From Aphis gossypii (taxonomy: Eukaryota; Arthropoda; Insecta; Hemiptera; Aphididae), in the NCBI RefSeq assembly GCF_020184175.1, contig NC_065531.1, forward strand, positions 66,170,806 through 66,234,805: DNA of 64,000 nucleotides, in the 5' to 3' direction. Below, one piece after another: positions 24,460 to 38,160 of the stretch (position 1 is the first letter of the stretch; each line of letters opens with the position of its first letter). The position numbers and the translations under genes were made by a program. The notes beneath the pieces are model-generated. The model saw nothing but the letters and a program-made list of their open reading frames with translations, made no database searches and had not been told where the DNA came from.

Positions 24460-26779
24460 ACACGATTATGCTTTACAGGATTACTGTATTTTCAATATTT
24501 TCATCATCCACAATTTAGTTGTTAAACATTTTATACACTAATCATTTTATAATAATTATTATTATTGATTGTAGCGGTTGACTTTGTTTACTTACTAACA
24601 TGGTTATATAATGTCGTCAGACATTACACAAACATTACGATACATATTTATAATAAGTTATAATCGGTAAATAATAAATATCGAACAATTATAAGCACAA
24701 TACCTACTTAAATCAATATTTACTGCATATTTTATCGTTGTATTATTTTGGTTAAGTAAAAATATTGAAAATTGTATCGTTGATTTTAGAAGAATAATTG
24801 TTACACCGTACTCGACTGTAATGTTGATTATAATTTATAATGTGCAGTTAGGACACTGTAGTTCTACGTTTTTAGTATTATGTGCATAAAGTTTATTATA
24901 CAGATGAATACTTTGTAAACGATTATTAAGTAATATATTATAATATTAATACACATCCTAAAAATCTAATAACTCAAATTGTATTGTGTATACCTACTCT
25001 TGTTTATCGTTTCGCAACTTATTGATTTTGTCTTTCATCCAATAATTTTAACTTTATAGGTAACTATCGGGTCGGTTACGGCTGAACTTCGACAAGACAA
25101 AAACGATTAATTGTTTACGGACATCACTATTGTTCCTAAAATTAATGTGCATTAATTACATGCTGTATTACGAAGCGGGTTAGAACGTCCGATTGAAAAA
25201 ATAAAAGCCCTTACTCATATTTTAATGAACACATAAAAATTCTATGAGCTATATAATTATACGAAAAATCGGTTTTATCCACTGTTGTCTTCTGGCTTGT
25301 AGACGACTACACAATATTGGCATTGTTAAGTAAATAATTTTGTAGGTAATCTACTACTTTGAAAAATTAAAAAATATGAATTTTTATTGCCAACTCAAAT
25401 ATTATTATAACATGTAAGACGTAAGCATTAAAATGTACCTATAACCTATATCATAAAAATAGAGGTTAGGTAAAAAATAAAAAAAAATAGAAAATCGTAG
25501 AAAAACAGAACCCTGTAGGAAGATTTTATCAGTGTAGGTTGTAAATAGGTACGTGGCGAGTTGATAATTAAAAAAATAATGAACTCAGATTATTGAAGTG
25601 GACAATGTGTTGTATGTGTGCGTGTGTAATTCGTAAACATGTTTAAAAATGTTTCAATGAAAAATATAATTTTAGATTGTTTCTCAAAATAGTTTTTTTA
25701 AATAACAATATTTTTTTTTTTTTAATTACTGAGTGGATGAAAAAAGTCAACTATTGTTTTACCGAAGAATACCAAGAAAATAATATTTTTATAGAAAAAA
25801 TTATAACAATGGTTATAATATTACGAGTGCTTGTTTGTAGAATATAAATATATTTTATAAATGTGCACATCAAAATAAACAATGTTTATATCGCTGAGAA
25901 CGAAAGTTTTTATTTATTGCGGCGAAACTTCATTTATTTATACATGTAAAATGTTATATGGACTGATTTTACTATTGTTTTATTAGGATAGGATACCATT
26001 CTTCATAATTGTTGTCTTAGTCTCTTTCAGGCATAAAACGCAGTGAAGTTATACTTCATGATAATACAATAAAAGGTTTTAGACTGATGTGACAGACACA
26101 GTATATTGATATTTTGTATACAATTGAAAGAGAAAAACACTATTTATGTATTGATTTTATGAAATTCCATTTTTCAGTTTAAAACGAATATAAAAATAAT
26201 CAAACTTTAAAATAATATAAATAATGAAAAAAATCCAAGTATTTATGACTTTAAATAAAATTTAATAACGCAAATCATAAAACTTCAAGAATGTAATATT
26301 TTAGTATAATAAATTCAAATTCAGGGACCTTACGAATAAAAAACCCAGACTCTATAAATATAAACGATAGTACTTATTATAATATTATTATCAGTTGTAT
26401 GTTTTAATGATTTGAGGTAAATAAATAATTGTTAAGTAAATATACTTTTGAATTTTTAGCTCGTTAAAAGTTCAAACTATAAGACTATCTTCAATTTATT
26501 TTAATATAATATTATGATTTTAATTATAAATTTATAAATATGATAATATAAATAAATACATGGATAGTGTGATATTAAAATCGATATACCTATGTTTAAG
26601 CTTTTAATTACAATTACCTTTTAATTCTATTTAATTGAAATATTTATTTTATCTATAATCTATATTTAAAATGATAAAACAATATAAATTTAGTGAATTA
26701 GTAATTTGAGTAAATTTTGGAGCCACCATCAAATATAATAATATAATTTACTGAATAAAAAATAAATATGTGATTGTAA
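24460..26779. other. intergenic spacer
   Basis: AT-rich. No gene, transposon ends or RNA gene were recognised. Confidence 0.6.
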
Positions 26780-26932
26780 ATAATCTTAAATCGTGTGTAT
26801 AATATAAGCAATTTGGCAAAGTTTGGAGGCATCGGTTTGCAAGCTGCCAACCACACATGCCGTAAACATTTTTTGATGCGACTTCGTGTCAGAAGGTTTT
26901 TCGAGGTAGGTATTTCAGGACTAAATAAATGA
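26780..26932 (+). pseudogene. short protein-like fragment, unidentified
   Basis: A 50-codon stop-to-stop frame without ATG near its start contains SNLAKFGGIGLQAANHTCRK and HFLMRLRVRRFFEV. The central part is unusually non-AT-like for this spacer. A GAG|GTAGGT donor-like site occurs at 26906. FGGIGLQ-type strings occur near the C-terminus of some LINE polyproteins, so a LINE remnant is one possibility, but the similarity is too short to rely on. Confidence 0.22.
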
Positions 26933-27019
26933 ACACTTAATTTCGAGTTTAGAAGCATTTGCGTCGCTAAACGCGTTATATTCTAGGTAAATCATAATAT
27001 TATTATCATTCAAGTCGCG

Positions 27020-27183
27020 TGACCATTACAACTGTTTACCAATAATTTCTGTCGATGTCGATCGGGTGCTCGATTTAAGAGCTTAGTTATTATGTCGGAG
27101 CAATCGTGTCGAGTGTGTGAGCGTTTGTGAAAAAACCGTCGGAGATCGATCTTTAGGATTTGGAGTTTGACATCGTCGATAAC
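27020..27183 (+). promoter_or_regulatory. candidate 5' noncoding exon/promoter with GTGAGT donor
   Basis: This GC-richer block (GTCGATGTCGATCGGGTGCT, then GTCGGAGCAATCGTGTCG) ends at a strong donor, AAC|GTGAGT (27184-27189). It contains a short upstream-type ORF starting at the ATG near 27092 (MSEQSCRVCERL, then stop). That arrangement suits a 5' leader exon of a plus-strand gene whose coding exons lie further right or beyond the window. No matching downstream exon could be assigned. Confidence 0.25.
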
Positions 27184-27189
27184 GTGAGT

Positions 27190-29615
27190 TTTCTAGGTTT
27201 TCGTGTTGTTCTATTGAAAGCTCCGAGAAAAGAGAACGAAAGTTCAAAACAACGGCGGCGACTCGTTATATTCGTGTTCCAAGTGGTGGGGACGAGATGA
27301 AATCGAGAAACATAAAAATATAAATCACAGAAGTATAGTATATACGAAATACATAATATTATATGGTCATAACAAAAAATAACGCGATATAAATATGATT
27401 AAAATGAATATAATAACAATGGTATGATTCGCGTTGCGGAAACGAGAACTTTAGTTGGTTGATGATACAAAATAAGTGGTGATAACGCGTAGTATTACCA
27501 CAGCAATAAAGATTATATAAAAATAACGTAAACTGATTGCGTAAAAATCGAAAACTCCGGAGTATGTTAAATAAATGTCGTTATTAGATTCTCATATTGT
27601 ACACGTTTGAAAAAAATATTTCAAGTTAGTACAATAGTCGTATAGAATATTTTGAAAAAAAAACATTACATAATAGGTAACTATAAACACTGTCGTCCTA
27701 TTTACTAATGATCGTTTGTTTACCAGCACTACTGTGGCACTTGGCACGTTAACCAATATTGAACTCTAAATACAATAAAAAAAATAAACCCTTATATAAC
27801 CTATGACCATCTAAACCCCTAGAGCAATTCCACAAATGCTACAGACGCGTTCCAAATGACCTGACATTATCGACCAAAAATAAATCGTAGGTTCATCTGA
27901 TCTATATATTTCACATTAATTGATCCTACCGCTCGATACCCAATAAATTGTGTTAAACAAATAATATTATAATAGAATAGTAATCTTCAAGATTTATTAT
28001 AATTTGTTGATTGATATTTTCAAGTTTTGTATGACGAGAAAACAATAAATTAATGTCCAAAAATATTAAATCTGATTTATTTTAAATCTGTTATTGTAAA
28101 ACAATATTTTAGAGTTAAATTACTTGAGCTCGTTAACATAAATATATAAATATATGAATACTTTAAGTAATAAAATACGTACTTCCGATTCACCCATCGC
28201 GAGTCAATTCGTTGCATTGTATAGTCACCAATACGTCGCGTGCGTTATACTCGTATAGTATTTATTAATGTAATCTTATAAATAATTTAACTGTATGGTA
28301 TAAACTTAAACATTTCGATGAAATAGGATAAAATATTATTTATGTAAAAACTTTTCTTTTTTTTAAAATTTTTATTAAATTAGCATATTGTATTTAATAA
28401 ATTAGTTTTAAGCCATGATAGGCACTTATCCATAATTTTCTTATAAGCTAATATAAGGGGAGGAAATAAAAAACCTTATATAATATAATCGATTTCTATC
28501 GTCATTTAATTATATATATCATAATATTCTCAAAGATACTGCGACGTACTGTTAAAATGTCAATAAAAAATAAAATACAGACAATGCGGGGGCCGTAGTC
28601 TTTTTGACACATTTGGCTGCGCCACTGCTACAATGACATTATCATAAAATAGTTTGTTATCGATCTTTATAAAAAAATTAGTTGGATTCCCAAACTACGC
28701 CGTATTTGTTCCTCAGCCATTGCATTTACGTTCAATTAAAAAAGTATACGTATTATAATATAATATATCAATATTTTGACATGAAAAATAAAATACAATA
28801 AAGAATATGTAAAATTAATATAAAAAAATCATGTATAATTTATCTTTTTTGGAGACCTGTAGATTGAATTTGTTGCCAAATAGTTTGAAACAAATGAAAA
28901 AATACTCTTTTAATTATGTAGTATAAAAACCTAACTATTGAACCTCGTTATTATACAGACAAGCGACAATCACCGAGTTCATAATTCAAAACAATGATAT
29001 AATAATAATATAATTATAATACGCAATAAATTAATGCGCTACAACAAATTTGGACAGTGTTGAGTTTAAGTTGTATATGATGAATTGACGCGTGATAAAT
29101 TAATTCGAGATGAATAGAAGCGACCGCCTGTTCAGTCCATTGGCGCAAAAACGGCTGCATGCAAACACATGATGACGGTTCCACTTCTGCCTTGAACCTT
29201 AGTTTATTTGTATCTTCCAATTCCAACAATCGCCATCAATCAGAAAACGTAAAATAGAATTTCCACATTTCAGGTCATTTGTTGCACACTTGCACCATAT
29301 ATATAATGCAAGTCAAGGGATGGATAACTGTGCAACTACGATTTTTTCGGTGCGTTCTTTAATGCGTGCATTATGTCACTTCAACTACCAACTGGTATTT
29401 TAAAGAAAGCTATAGTTTATTTTTTTATGATTTAACACTAAAACCATTTGATGTCAATTAATTACAACCATTAAGCGTACAGAGATAAGTAGAGCAAAAT
29501 TATATAGCCTCATATTAAAAAAACAAATGAACGGAGAAAAAGTGTACAAATGTCACCAGTTTGTGTAATTGTGTTGCACATTGATCCGTAGCTATAGTTT
29601 AAAACGTCTATAATA
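27190..29615. other. AT-rich spacer
   Basis: No gene was recognised. A short string at about 28584-28625, read on the minus strand as CAGTGGCGCAGCCAAATGTG, resembles the ends of insect transposons, but no second end was located. Confidence 0.5.
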
Positions 29616-29623
29616 CTCTATAG
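29616..29623 (+). repeat. left 8-bp target-site duplication of the MITE
   Basis: CTCTATAG, repeated exactly at 29819-29826. Confidence 0.85.
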
Positions 29624-29818
29624 CAGAGGATCCTAAACTTTTTTTGTACGACCCATTTTGGGAATTTTTTAAAATTTGGCGACTATCAATATCAATAAAT
29701 GACCTATTTTTTTAGTGAATCAGTTGCTTACAACAAAAAATATAAATTTATTTTTAATATAAAAATACAGCGTGACCCACCAAAAATATAATCGTGACCC
29801 ACAGTTTGGGAACCTCTG
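29624..29818. mobile_element. hAT-type MITE, 195 bp
   Basis: It begins CAGAGGATCCTAAACTTTTT and ends with the inverse CAGTTTGGGAACCTCTG, giving imperfect terminal inverted repeats of about 17 bases. Both sides are flanked by an exact 8-bp duplication CTCTATAG. Eight-base duplications and CAG...CTG ends are characteristic of hAT transposons. There is no coding capacity, so it was mobilised by a transposase from elsewhere. The GTGACCCAC motif occurs twice near the right end. Confidence 0.85.
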
Positions 29819-29826
29819 CTCTATAG
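29819..29826 (+). repeat. right 8-bp target-site duplication of the MITE
   Basis: Exact copy of the CTCTATAG at 29616-29623. Confidence 0.85.
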
Positions 29827-32800
29827 GTACATAATATGACATGACATACAGACTATACAGTTCAATATATGTATTGATTTCTATTTTTAAATAATTATTT
29901 GAATTTTTTACTTTAATTTAACTATACAAATTACTATACAAACTATACATATTTTTTAAAAAAAATATATATTTAAAATTTCAAAAACTTGCAAAAAAAA
30001 AAAAATAGATTTGCTAAAAACATGGGTACCTATTCAATAATTTCTAGAAACTTGTACTAAATAAGAACATTTAGGACAACTAGAGACGATGAAGTAATTC
30101 AAATACATCTTTTAAAATTTATTTAATAGGGAAACACAACATTTTCTTTTATTTCTAATACATATATAAATCATGAACATTTTCTAGTTTCAACAAACAA
30201 AAAAAGAAAAACTGAGTTTTTATGAGAAATTGAAAAGTCATAATTATGGCCTTTTATTGTTTTTTTAAATAATAGTATAATGAATACAATTACTAGTTGG
30301 AGTTTTAAATGGAGATTGTGAACATATATCTTAAATAAGAGTGAATAAAAAGATAATAATAATTATTTACATACCTAATTGTACTTTATTTTGTCTCCCT
30401 TATCATTATTATTAATTTGATTTGATATTAATCAATAAAATGTATGCAAAACATGGAGTACTGTCACACAGGTTTTATGTCAGCGATCATTTTCCGTATT
30501 CAAATATTAAAAAAATAATTGAGAAGTACTCTAACGCAAGATTTCTTGAAAAGTTTTGTGTTTATGACTAGGTATAAAAAAATATATTTTGTTAAGTTTA
30601 CTTTGAATTCATAATTTATTCATAATAGATATTGTAACTATTCAAAATTTAATGAACAAAATAGTGTTAGTTCGTCAAAGTGTATAATATTGTTATATTT
30701 TAAGTAGGTACCTACTTATTATTTTTTTTAAGTTGTTTGTGTATAAAAACACATATTATATGTGTAACATAATACCAATATATATTATATGTATAATATA
30801 TGCATATATACAATTAAAATTTAATTTGTAAGCAATAAATTGTTTACCATTAATCTGTTTAATACAGAATTGTAATGATAATAATAACAACACCTAATTT
30901 GGAGTAAAATTAATAAAAATACATTGTTTTATTTTGCAGTATAATGTTAAAATACCTACTAAGTAAAAAACCTGTCACCCTATCAACTATTTGTTTATCC
31001 ATAATTTTCTATACAACCAAACAAAGTATCATACCCGTGATAAATATCACGTTAAACGTTTAAATAATTTAACTTTTTAACATATTATAATATACAATTT
31101 AATATTAAAGAAAAGTCGGTTTAATAATTTAAGAAAAACAAAATTGTTGTTGGAATAAGTACATAATGTTATATCTATTGCTTAGGGTATGGTGTATACC
31201 TACCCCATACCTTTTATGTGTGTCTTATGTATAAATATATAGCCATATAGGTTGGTTTTGCGTATAAACATAATATTATTGTTTGTCTTCCACGTTTATA
31301 TCAGTTTTAATTATGTAAATGAGTATGTATAAAAATCCGACAACCGGAACTGAGGCTACTGTTATATTTATTTCCGAGATGTGTTTGCTATAATATGTTT
31401 TTTAAGCGAACACGTCCCACAGTAAGTTCATTAATTTCATATTTATCATTTAAATATCAAATGCGTGTACGACATAATCATATTCATATAATCTTTATAT
31501 ATACCTACACCTGTTATATAGCATCCCTGCAACTAAAACGAAGAATGATGAATTGTTTCCTATATATTTACACGAAAATACCAATATTTTTTTGAATTAT
31601 TATGAGTCTGCATATATTCTTGAACACGAAAAACGAAAAAAAATGTTAAGGTAAAATAAAGATATATTTTTACAAACGATAATTTTTTGACGAAACAAAG
31701 AACTAATATAAACTGTAATTAATTCATTTAAATTAAATAACTAGGTGATATAAAATTATAGACACTCAGTATAGCTAATTTTGAGTTATTGGAACTATTT
31801 TTATATGCAACACGCTTTCTCATTGTTTCGAATCAAGTACAATTTTTGAGATTGAAAATATTATATTAAAAATGTATAGTCAATTGTTGTTAGTCTCTAC
31901 TCCGTGATCTAAACTCGAATAATAGTATTATTAATAGTATTTTTATAAAAATAAAAATATTATATTTGAAATACATATTATTGGACCCATCCCCAAAATT
32001 TTTTCTTTTAAATCCTCCACTGTCTGTGGTACACCGATAGACAGAAATAAGTGTTGTTGGTACGCTGTAGTGTTACGTTTGATTGTAAAATAATAATATA
32101 GTAGCTATACTGCTATATATTCTATAATCCATTTCCGTAGTCGTTTGCTCGACACCATAAGCGGATTTAATAATATTATTCAAAGTTTAGAAATTTGTTG
32201 GCGTACCCATAACCTATAGCGCACATTGGAACGGATTTAGGCGCTGTAGTAAACAGCGGAGGAAAAAAAAGGCGAAAGTTTATCTTTGGTTCGCCGACGT
32301 TTTGTTGGCATTACGGAAATCCTTATAGTTAAGCACGAAATTACGCGTTTTATACACTTACAGCAGACGAGGAGAGGAAAAATTTGAAAATCCTTTAAAG
32401 ATTGATTTTAAAATACTTAAGACGTTTAAGCCGCTATACCGTGGTAATTGGAATACTATTAGCTGCGGTATTATACATGCATACGCTGAGCGGAGACATT
32501 TAATCCACGTAAATCGTATACCTATATATACTTAAGAGTATACTGCACCTACAACATAATTCCAATATAGTACCTACTTACGTGTGTAATAAAGCTGTTA
32601 AATTAATCAAAAATGTATTAAAATGTTTTTTGAAAAAAAATTTTTTTTTACTCCCCCTATACCTATATAGGTTTTAGCGATATACCTATTATAATATTAC
32701 GTTTTTTATAATAAAACGATTTAATCTTCACGTTCTATTATTCATTAAGATATTAAATTATTTCATAGTTAATTATTATTCATTATACATTAACATGCCC

Positions 32801-33937
32801 ATTCTATGTTTTATTACGCATGAATCGCGTGAAACATAATATTACGAGTATTTTATTGTATAATTATTCAGTAATATTTTGTTCATATTATAACATGACA
32901 TGTTATAATAGTCTATCATGACTATTGCAACTATTAAAATAAAGCTATTACTATTAAAAGAAGAAAATGGATTATATATAAATATCAAGTGGTGACTACT
33001 CATTGGGTTTTGTCAGAAGAAGAAAGTGTATAAGAAAAACTCAAGTGGGTGCTTTTTACTGCACTAGTAAAATTAAAGCTCGATTAATCCTGGCGAATGA
33101 AGAATGGTTTTTTTTTAAAAAGTTGTTTTCTAGGTCAGGTCTCAGGTTTATGCATTGAAAAAAAAATACGAGTATAAATTAATTTATAAAATTGTAAACA
33201 GCTCTTAAATAATTATATTGTTATGCACGTACCTTCATACCATAATAATAAAAAAAAAAAAACAAAAAAAAACAAAAAAATGTATAATGTACTATATTGT
33301 GCTGAATAGTATTTTACGTTATATTTCTGAGAAAGATTAATTATTTTGCGAATTTTAGGGATTTACTTTATTATTATTATTATTATTCGATGGAATTTTA
33401 TTTAATTAATTTTGCTTAGGTAAGCAAAATATTTTGTTCAAAGACGTAGTTATAGCATATTATACATTTTAAACCAATAGCTTATTATTTATAAACGTTG
33501 GAAGTTTAAATGCACGTTGAATTGTTTCACGTCACACCACTCCCACGCATTTTTCAAAACTTTACATAATACTTATATAATATAATAAACTTTTGCTCCA
33601 ACAATTGATAAATTCTCAACATTGATGTTTAAAACATAAATATAATTAACCAGTAAAAAGTAAAAATTAAGAATTTTAATAACACACAAAAATATTTTTT
33701 TTCACTAGACAAACATAAAAAAAATAATGTACAACTACAACGGTCTACCACTTACACTAAGTCGTAAGCTATTTTAATAAAAATATAAATGTACAATTAC
33801 ATTATATTGTTTGCAGTATGCGGGCCGGTACGAAGAACACGGGACATGCATGTTAAAGATATAAAAATAATATTATTAAATATTATTACAGTGCACTGTA
33901 CTAACAATGTACTACAATAACAGATGTAGCGGGCGAT
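29827..33937. other. AT-rich spacer
   Basis: No gene was recognised. A moderately GC-rich patch at 32140-32360 lacks a coding frame. Perfect inverted repeats occur at 31036-31051 and 32886-32910, and an AGGTACCT palindrome at 30706-30713. Confidence 0.55.
32886..32910. repeat. 12-bp inverted repeat with 1-nt spacer
   Basis: TATTATAACATG, one A, then its exact reverse complement CATGTTATAATA. It could form a cruciform; function unknown. Confidence 0.6.
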
Positions 33938-34027
33938 TGTAAACTCGTCCCAAGGAAAAAAATGTTGAATTGTAAACTCGGCCCGTGTTTTTTTCAGGTA
34001 AAAATAATTTAGATGTAAACTCGGCCC
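33938..34027. repeat. three copies of a 14-mer, TGTAAACTCG(T/G)CCC
   Basis: Copies start at 33938, 33971 and 34014, spaced 33 and 43 bases apart. The first has T where the other two have G. The spacers differ in sequence, so this is not a plain tandem repeat. In this AT-rich background, three GC-containing 14-mers this close together are not expected by chance. Confidence 0.75.
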
Positions 34028-37000
34028 GGATAAAAATGTACACATAAGTTTCTTATAATATTTTTGAGAACCATTTAGCATTACTCAGAGGACACCACAA
34101 GGAGGCGATTCTCATTATCATCTAAAAATTATTTTCATTTTCATATTATTCATAGTATGAAATTCGTTATATGGATGAAAGTGTGTATTTGTAAATGTAA
34201 AAAATGTAAAAATATAAGTAAAACTGTTTGTATGTAGCTGTTTAATAATTGTCGATGTGAAACATCTAATGGTGTGGTACGGTAGTGAAGCCGACTGTGA
34301 CTCGTGGCTCGTCGGCTTAATTCGCTGAAGCTCGGCATCTAAAACGAACATTTTGAGATTTATGAGATGTCAATTTTAGTAATTTGATATTTTAGTTTGT
34401 TTGCTATTAGTTACAAGATCAATAATAATTTTTCCATGGCGATCGATGAATCAATTTTAAAATTAAATAAAATATATAAAAATAAAAATAATCGATGACC
34501 CAATGTGCTATCCGCCGCATTACAACGTTTTGAGTGTTAAGTAGTCAGCAATCAATTAAGTGTATGAAAGCAGTTTTAAAATTTTTGAAAGTTTGAATGT
34601 TTAGCGGTCGACCATAAACCAGTGTAAATCGAAACTCTCAGTTTTTTGTATAACATCGACATTTATAGAAGACCCACCTGTTTATATTGATATAGTGTTT
34701 TACATTTAAAAAATAATATTAATTTATGCGGGTAACTACATATATTATATAATAATATCATGATATTATATTGTTGGATAGAGGTTATAATAATAGCATG
34801 TCACTGATTCAAGTCTATAACGGTTAAATATAAATGTATTCGATGGTTTTAAATTTTAATTCGATGCACCGCGGTATATGTACCTAGTACCTACTTACCG
34901 CCCGCCACGTCATCTACACCTCATAACTGTTACAAAAACATCGGTTTACGATAATACGAGTAAAATAATAATTATTATTTTTATTATTCGTCATTATGTT
35001 TTAATTTGTTTGTCGCAAACCGCTAAGCATTATTATATATGTAGAAATATTAATGGTACTTCACTCCATATCTACGCACGTTTGCCGTCGTATTTTTATT
35101 CTATACGCGAAAATAAAATATAATACGTACAATAAATAATATATAATAATCATAATATATATTATTTATATGTAATATCGTGTTTTATTGTTTTCATATT
35201 TTTTTTCTCCGTAACAAATGCGATAATAATAAGAACTTCAATGTGAAAATAACCGATTTCATTATTATTGTATCATCTATATCGTTATTCTGAACACGTT
35301 CGAACATTGTCGTTATATAAATCTCTTTTAAAAAAACTAATTAAAATCTATACTGGCACAGTGTACCTACGCTTTTTTTCTCGTTACGCTAGAAGATCTT
35401 TTTAATTTATTTGTTCCGTCAGTTCGATATTCTACAGTATATTTTAAAATAAGATGGAATTTAAGTAATTTAAAGTTGTATCGATTAGTGTCACACCGCC
35501 GCCTAACATAATAATTTAATAAAGTATTGAAACCGCAAGAAAAAGTATTGGTTTGAATAAATTCTAAGGATAAATTTACAACACATTTTAAACTGTTGAC
35601 TTGTTTGATATTTTCTTAAAATTATTTAATCATTTTTATCGTTTTATTTACTCCTACTAGGTATGTACGCAACGACATTATATACAATAGAATATTTATT
35701 CTCAATTATAATGTCTTATAATATAATAGTCTTATATTATAATAATGCCTTAACAGTTATTTTCAAGTTTAAGTTCGCATACCCTTTTTTTCATAATTGC
35801 TTTCCGAAATAACCCAATCGTGTACCGTATACGAAGGATTTTATAACCAAAATTAATTTTGTCTTTTCCCCTGAAAATAACTTTATAATAAAATTCAAAT
35901 CGTCGATACGGATCTACGCGCTCGCGTAGGTTAAACGTAAATTACAAACAATTTTACGTCGTGCCGAACAACATAAATTCTACGTAAATAGGTATAGTGT
36001 ATGTACGAGTATACACCTGTATTATAATATGTATTATGTATAGGTTATATGGATTACGGCAAAATTTGATTAAATTGTATAGGTATTTTATTTGATCGTA
36101 TATTTAATAATTTATGGGCTTTTAATTAAAACGCGAACGCTCTGCCGTGTTGTGATGTACGCGATATAATAATTCAGAACGGGTGCCTCGACGGAATTCC
36201 ACTGCACGCATATGCGTATATATTATAATAGTAGCGTGCAAATAATTCATAAATTTCCAACGAAAACCAAACAAAGAGAAAACTGCAACAATGACAATAT
36301 TATTATAATAAGTATATACCTATACCGTCGGGTATTTTTTTTTTTTGTAATTTCATATTTTCGTGCCCAATATATGGGAGTTACGACGTAATAATATATA
36401 ATATAATATCAGGTGTGTACAGGCCATAGAATGTGTTTCATCGCGTTTTCGTCCCCGCCAATGACTTTTTTTTTTATAATTAATGTTTTTGAAATAAATT
36501 ATGTATTTTTTTTTTTTTTTTTTTGAAAAGTCAATGTTGGTGCTTTATAGAGAATTTACACAACTGTTGCATTTTTATGTCGTGAACAGTGTTTTTCCGT
36601 TTATTCTAAATCAAAACATTTCAATGCAATAGACTTTTTATACATATCAAATATTTAAAAAAAAATCAGATTTATATTATTAATAGTACATGTATAAAAA
36701 TGTACAATACACATATTATACACAGATTTAGATTTATAATAATGCTTATTTTTTTCCTATTCCATTATAATTAATATTTTAATGAGATTAGGCAATATAT
36801 AAAATATTCAAAAATATGACATATTGTATTATCGCCCGTGCGCTATGCGTCAAATCTTTCACTAGCGCTATTTATTTTGCCTATGTTGTTTTGAAATGTA
36901 GGCGTAAGTATGATAAGTACCAGTTTCGAATAAAATAAGTACCCATTAGTGATTAGTAAGCATCGAATTTCAGAATTAAATTTTCCTTGTTAGTTTTGCT

Positions 37001-37879
37001 AAAGGTTTTTTTTTAACTATGAATATAATTTTTTATTATTTAAATATATTTTATAAATGTAATTGCATTTTTTCATACAATTTTAATTTTTAACACTGTA
37101 GCATCGATTTTATTCAACACTTTTAATATTACAATAAGTTAATAACTAAAGACGTTTTTACACTCAACGCATAGAAATACATGATTAGTATACGCTTTTA
37201 CTATAATATCTCAATTTCATAAAATATGTAGCTCGTGACGTTTCTGCAACTATCGATTCATTTTGATTTCGGCGTTAGAACACGAGAGAAATCAATAAAC
37301 CCTAAATCATATATCACGATGAAGATAGAATATGATGTTATGTATAGCTTAAAATAAGTACAGAGATTGAATATAAGAGAAGGTACCTTCTGTGGTGTTG
37401 TCGAAAATTTGTTCGTCGTAAATACTTGTAAATTACAGGAATTGGAAGAGGAATGTGCGACCACGGCCTATACAATATTCTCCATATGATGTTTAATAGT
37501 TTTAAAGGTACGTGATATTAGTTGTGTAAAAAGTTTTGATGTTTCGAAGTGAAACAGATGATATGCCAACCATGTATTGATTTAGGATAGATGTTTGTCT
37601 GTATTAATATTATTAAGTGGTAAAATTGTTTATTTGCTATTGCGTGTTTGGGGTAATCTTCGGAACTACTGTATTGATTTCAAAAATTCTTTTACAAATA
37701 GGAAGCTTTATTATTTGGGTCTAATATATAGAATATATTTTGTTTTGATAAATAAGTTAGATACTGATCGCATTGAACAACCAAAACCTTTCGTATAGTT
37801 TTAAATATACAGTTTGAATCAGAAATCAACTGAAAACTTTAAATTAATTATGCTGATTGCCCAACACAAAACTAGCAAT
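34028..37879. other. AT-rich spacer with scattered hairpins
   Basis: No gene was recognised. It contains the hairpin at 34288-34318, a CTACGCG/CGCGTAG inverted repeat at 35914-35929, and long T tracts near 36340 and 36510-36525. A patch at 37380-37490 contains a short open frame after an acceptor-like TTACAG but is too short to call. Confidence 0.5.
34288..34318 (+). repeat. 8-bp perfect stem hairpin
   Basis: AAGCCGAC pairs with GTCGGCTT around a 15-nt loop. It is unusually GC-rich for the region; function unknown. Confidence 0.5.
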
Positions 37880-38160
37880 ATAGGGTAGGCGCAATGCGCC
37901 GACTGTTAACGAAGTTGCGGTCCTATTGGTCAAAATGGACCACCAATTTCACAGAATCAAAATATCTTCTTCACCCCGCATTTCGGCACCACTACATGTT
38001 ACAAAGAGTCCGTCATCTGAGCTGTCGACGCGCACTGTGTCGCATTCACCGTCGTTAACCGTCGTTTCTGCAGCCAAAGTTGTTGGACTTCGACTATCGT
38101 CATGGTGGAAGCATTGTATCCGTCCATGAGACAAGTGATCGGTGGCTAACTATAATCGCT
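37880..38160. other. GC-rich island, possible exon or transposon remnant
   Basis: An island of near-balanced composition in AT-rich DNA. The minus strand has a 61-codon open frame (38134-37949) rich in Asp/Glu/Ser/Thr: PTTLAAETTVNDGECD, then VRVDSSDDGLFVTCSG and AEMRGEEDILIL, followed by a stop that overlaps a GTGAAA donor-like site. The antisense plus frame is Ser-rich, as expected of an antisense of acidic coding. No domain was recognised. It could be an isolated exon of a minus-strand gene or an old transposon insert. Confidence 0.3.

Noticed and set aside
28584..28625. Transposon-end-like CAGTGGCGCAGCC string
   Set aside because: Only one end was seen; no partner inverted repeat or target duplication was identified.
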